Assembly (NCBI GenBank): GCA_037783545.1
Contig: JBBELK010000009.1
Coordinates: 2,666,001 to 2,730,000, forward strand
Reading direction: 5' to 3'
Source of the DNA: Henricia sp. BOLD:AAB3569
Lineage: Eukaryota; Echinodermata; Asteroidea; Spinulosida; Echinasteridae
DNA: 64,000 nt
In this document: positions 50,201 through 56,200 of the stretch, one piece after another
How positions within the stretch are numbered: the first letter of the stretch is position 1
Layout of the letters: each line of letters starts with the position of its first letter
Notes under the pieces: generated by a model
The model's database searches: none
What the model was told of the DNA's origin: nothing
The model's input: only the letters and a program-made list of their open reading frames with translations
Program-made: the position numbers and the translations under genes

Positions 50201-53200
50201 CACATTTTGTGGGTCCCTTTGGTGGCCACTATAAACAAGTTTCACTGTATATATTTCTTATTCCTATAGTTGCTGGCTGGAGATAGAGGACAACAGTCTC
50301 TGGGCATTCCTTGGACCGATTATCCCCACAATTGCGGTTTGTAGCTTCATCGAAATCATTCACTTTTTTTTAAAAGGAACTTGTTCAAATTTTCGCAGAA
50401 AATGGACTTTGTTAAATTCATTTTAACCTTATAATCATATAAAATACCTCCCCAAAATACTATCCATGGGAAGAAAACAGGAAATTTGCAATCTCCAATT
50501 TGGATGTGGAAGCAAAAAGTTGGTGTAATTATAGCCCTGTTTATGTAACCGGATAAATTAGTTTACAAAACATCGGTGGTTTTTCGATGGTATCCTTAAA
50601 AATATACAGATTGAGAATGCGACATTTCAGAATGGTAATGAGAAAAATATGACAAATGATATGGTATCAAAATCTCAACACCCATGGAAAAAATGGGGGG
50701 GGGGGGGGGGGGGTGTTCAAAAATGTGATTTGGACGTGCGTGGTGACAACCCCCTTAATGCATCGTGCTGATAACGTGCAGAAAAGGGAGGTTAGTGAAG
50801 ATAATTTCTTTGAATTTTTTAAAAAGATTATAAGGATGTGTGTACGCAAATTTTGAGAGTACTATGAACACTACGGTATGTAGAACGGAAAAAAGGAAAG
50901 GATGGGGCATGCACGGTTTCCGCGCTTTGCAGCGGGCGTTCATCTCCCGACTCCTTGGCTTTTGAGCCTGCATTTCTTTTAATAGGCTACCCGGCGATAG
51001 AGCCGACTACTGCTCGGGTCTGCAGTTTTCTTCCCCAGTGCAAGCACCATGCCAATCACAAATCCATGCCAATCCATTCACTATAAAGGTTATTATTATA
51101 TATTGAAGGTATATGACAGGATTTGCCCCACTGCATTGTTGGAAAAAAGAGAGGCAAACACGAGTCTGTTGTGGTGCTCCGGCGGGATGCCTAGATAGTT
51201 CAATTGGTAGAGCAGTTGGCCATGTAATCCAAGGACCTGGGTTCGAATCCCAGTCGGGGCACTGCATCTTTCTCGTGTTTCTAAATTCATTTTGATTAGG
51301 GATTAAAAGTGGGTTTGAATGGTCTTAAACATGCGTTTTAAACCGGATAGAGGCCTGGACACTGATAATGGCCCAAGCCGAAGGCACAGGCCATTATCAC
51401 CCGCGCTCTGGCGCTGACCAGAGCGCGGGTGCGGCCGCGAGCCATAGACTCAAAAGTGTTTAAGACTGACTGAGCCTTTATCATCTGTTTAAAACTGCTC
51501 TCAGCCAATAGGGATGCGTAAACTGTCTAAGGTATTTATGAATAGAAGTTAAAACACTTATTTTTGTAATGCACTTCCAATTACTTGTTTCTCAATCAAG
51601 GTGAACTTCATTGTACTGATCATGGTTTCACGCATTGTGATGACAGCCGCTAGGCTACACCAGGAAAAGCCTGCCTTCAACAGTGCCAAGTAAGTTTAAT
51701 TGAAATTTCATGAATCCGTTTAGCAGAAAAATTTGCTTAATCAAAAATTTGTTTGCTTATTAAAAAATAGGTTAATAGTCAAAATTGTATGTCAACTTGT
51801 GTTCTTAGCAAAAATAGCAGATATTTTTGTGAAAAACACAAATTGGAAATGTAATTTTGACTATTAACCCATTTTTATTCAGCAGTATTTTTTGTATTCA
51901 GCAAATTTTTCTGCTAAACAGCTTAATGCAATTGGCCCCTGATTGGCCCCCCTGGGGCCAATTTCATGGTGCTTCTAAGAGCGTGTTTGTTTCGGACGGA
52001 TCTAGATTCAGATCCGCACAGATCCAAGGTGAACTCGTTCACTTTGCGCACATCCTGACTGAGATCTGTTATCTGTGGAATCCTTCTCGAGAGATGGTTC
52101 AGCGCTAGATCCAAAATGGCGACGTAAACATCGCAGAGATTTTGTGTGAGTAAAATCGTGTCGTTTCAGTTTTCAGAGGCAACACACGATACAAACAAAT
52201 TTAGAATGCTTGTTTATTTACGATGAATGTCGTGGGAGAAATTTGGAACAGAAATTTGACAAATTTGGTAAATAAATTGCAATTCACGTGATTTGAGATC
52301 CGAGTTGAGAGCGGTTTCGTTTGTTTCTGCGCAGTAAAACAGATCTGGATTCGGATCTGTCATGAAACAAACACGCCCTAAGCACCAGGTTGTCATTATG
52401 TCAACCAAAATCATGATATTCTGCTACTCTTTTAATAACACAGTTTAAAGGCACAGGCTCGTCAGCTATGCGCGCGCGCCAAATTCGTGGCATGAAATAC
52501 GCAGCTCCATGCCTTTGCTATGGAGCTGCGTATTTCTTTGCACGAATTTGGCGGCCTTTATCATCCGATAAATACCGCCCACGTGACGTGTTCTTGGCCA
52601 ATAGGAACGCGTAAACTGTCTAAGTATTTATGAATTTGAAATGTCATGTTATTTAAAAAAACATCCCGACTGTGAATTGTTGTCATCTCTTTGTTCAGGG
52701 CCGGACTTCGTAGCTCCCTTCTTCTGCTGCCGATCCTCGGCGTCACCTGGGTTGTTGGATACTTCGTTTATTTGAGCGAGTTGGTTAATTACGTCTTTGT
52801 GGTACTGAATTCCTTGCAGGTAAAAATATAATTTACTTTATAGATCTGTAAATTAATGACAAATCACTTGATTGGATACCTTTAAAAACAGGAACAATGA
52901 CATCACATAACTACAGAATAATGTTGATAAACCGCCTTGTAGAAATGTCAGCTACATAGATACAGTAATTACTAAAGAAAACCTGAAAAATCCATGCATG
53001 GTGTTTGTGTTCAATGAATAATAGAAAATTGTATGCAGACGATTTTTAAAAAGAGCACCTTCATTCGGCAATTTCTCCCACAAAGGTACCATTTTACACG
53101 AAACAAAAAATATATGAGATGGTTGTTACTATTGCTACATCTGTATCAACATTTTTTTTTTTTTTTTATGTCGACTCGTGAAATAATTTTTTTAGTAACT

Positions 53201-56200
53201 CTAAATGATATATTGGGCTTTATTAAACTCAAATGGCCTCCCACGTTTAGCAGTGCTTAAGGTTACGGTCTCCATGAAATAGCCGGAGCCTCCATTAGCA
53301 CAAAATCGGCTGCTAAACAGCGCCATGAAATTGACCCTGGTCTTGTAAGTGGCAACTAAGGTCAATCTGTAACAGAATTTGCATTCCCATTGGGTTTTGT
53401 CAATCCTTTTGTGGCACAGTTTAACGAAATTCCTTGATTTCTCTTTCCTAGGGATTCTTCATGGCTCTGTTCCACTGTTTCATGAGCAGTGAGGTAGGCA
53501 TTTATATTGTAACTTTAAAGTACATGTCAGTCTTTCTACAGTAAAGGGGGCGTTTTGGCAACACAGACCATATTTTGAGGGAAATATATACCTTTGTCTA
53601 GTCACAAAATAAAATAAATAAGTTTGTTGTTCTGAAGAGATAACTTAGGTCAAAAAAGGGTTACAAATAGTGTGACAACATGCCTTTCTAAAAACCCTGT
53701 GTACAAATTTCCAGGGTTGTAACGAGTCTCCCTCTGCTCAAGTCCCAAGTCAAGTCAAACTGCCTTCAAGTCCCAAGTCAAGTCAAGTCAAGTCAGGCAT
53801 ATTGGTCAAGTTGGGTCAAGTCAAGTAGTCGAGACAGTAAATTTGTTAAACTAATTTCAAAATGAGTCTAAACACTCAAACTCCCATTCATGTTGCTTTG
53901 GCCAAGGTTTCTTTAGTGCTGAAATACAATTCGGTCCCCAAAATGACAAAAAATGCATAAAGGATGTATTCTATTTTTGGCAGACTCAAGTCAAAAAGTC
54001 TGAGTCAAGTCAAGTCATTTGAGGCTCGAGTCTCAAGTCAAGTCAAGTCAGTGAAAATCGGGACTCGAGTCGACTCGAGTCCGAGTCTCGAGACCGAGTC
54101 ATTACAACCCTGCAAATTTCCAATATATGCTCGTAACCGGGACGGACATTGTACGTGTACATTTTAGGCATGTACACGTTTTGTTCTTTTGACACGTAAT
54201 TTCATAATGCCAGAGACAACAGACTTAGTGTGCTTCCAATGTTGAACTGTTGCAACAAGTTTAGAGCTAACATTTCTGTGGTTACACCTGTATAGGTGAA
54301 CGGGGCCCTCAAGCAGAAGATCAAACGATTGCAGGACAGCAGCCTGGGCGGAGCCTCCACCGCGGACTCGGTAAGATCTGATCATGGGTCACTCTCTGTC
54401 CATTATCTACGCTTACAAAGTTACAATAAAACTTACACACCACTTGTGATCTGGGGCCAATTTCATGGCACCGCTTAAGCGTGAAAACCGTGTGCTTACT
54501 GTAGCAGAAAAGCTACGTGGCATGTCTAAGCATGCGTGCTTGGAAGCAGGCGTTGTTGCGTCACTAGTCTTTAGCAAATTTTGCGTTTGAAGCTAGCAAA
54601 TGTTTAACGGTGCTAAAGGTTACGGTCTCCATGAAATAGCCATAGCCTCCATTAGCACAAAATCGGTAGATAAACAGCTCCATGAAATTGGCCCCTTCTC
54701 TGGCAAAATGTGTCGGATGTTGCACACTCTAAACCAAGTTTTCATAACCACAATCAGAATCAGCGGTGTATCCAGGCCTATTACGATGCCAAAATAAAAT
54801 GATAATTTTCGGCAGTACCTGGGTACCACTTGGAATGTTCCTAGTGCAGTCCAGAATGTGAGTGACCGCAGATTTTGTTGGAATCGTCCAAGCGTACTTT
54901 ATCCAAGTGCAATGAATGCACATAGTTGCGGCCAGTTGACACCGATGTGACTTAGTGACGATGTGGTTTTGTTGGTGAATTTGTGAGAATAATGGCTAGT
55001 TAGTCATTTGTACTGCAAACCAGAGGTCTCCGGTTCAAATCCTTTCGCATCTAAATTTTCATTTTTGGAAGCATAAAAAACACAGAATTGAACCACAATT
55101 TTAAATGTTTAATTCCCGTCTAAGGGGCCGTACAAAGTTGTCAACATTTTAACAGTTCTACAGAGAGTAGTAGAACGCTTTGTAGAACCGTGAAAATGTT
55201 AACAACTTTGGACGGCCCCTAATTGTGAAAAATGCCCTATCTGTTGAAAACTAGCTCCATCCTAAATGCTTCATGAACGCCGCAAAGGCCCCCATGTATG
55301 AGGTGCTTTTGCCCGCGGATAATGGAGATGACATTCCGTACGATCAGTACAATTTTCTCGGTGAGTTTTGGCATTTTTGGTCAAACGTGCGAATAAAATA
55401 AATAAAAATGCTTTGTAGTGTACGTGTAAAAAAAAAAAGTAATGGTGGTGCACACAACACGTCACTGTATTTTTTTTTTTCACGCTTCATGTCGCAAAGT
55501 ATCACTAACATTGTCACACCATTTGCTTTAGTTGCGTGATTGTATGTGCCACCTTTAGTACAAAAACATAATTTTGGGGCATCTTTTTATAGTTCACTTA
55601 CCCAATTTTTTGATCAACCAAAAGACTTGGTTTTTGTTGTTGCAATGAACGCATTTAGCATGGAGCAGTACATTTCTTTAAAAAGTGGAAATTTTATTAC
55701 GTTGTGATTAAGTTAAGACATTTTTCCTGGCACTAGGGGTTGCACTTAAATTTTAAAACATTTTGATTTGCTCAAATGTACACAATCATGAGCTCATGGT
55801 GTATTCCTGCTATGATTTTTGCACCTGTGTTGCCGGTCAATTGGCTTGTGCACAAGCACGCTCAGTCTAAAGTCACGTTCCCTTTATTGATCACGTTCCC
55901 TTTATTGATCACGTTCCCTTTATTGATCACGTTCAAATGATGTCACTTCCTACAAATTGCCACGTGCATCAGAATTTTGAGCGTATTTTTTTGTGACGCG
56001 CATCGGCTGTGCCGTATCTCGAACAAATTGAGCGCGTGTTTGGAACATGTTACAGCGTGTGCGTGCGCATACTTGATAGCGTTTAATATGCGGTAGCATT
56101 TTTTTCTACGAAGATGCCGTCTGTGACTGTGATCATCTAGACTATGGAAAGCTACATGTGGCAATATCCTCTGTATAATAATTGTACAGTGTTTTACTTA

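Noticed and set aside
53712-54112. CRISPR-like or satellite array because of the repeated AAGTCAAGTCAA words
   Set aside because: The repeats are irregular, without unique spacers, and lie within hAT ends in an animal genome.
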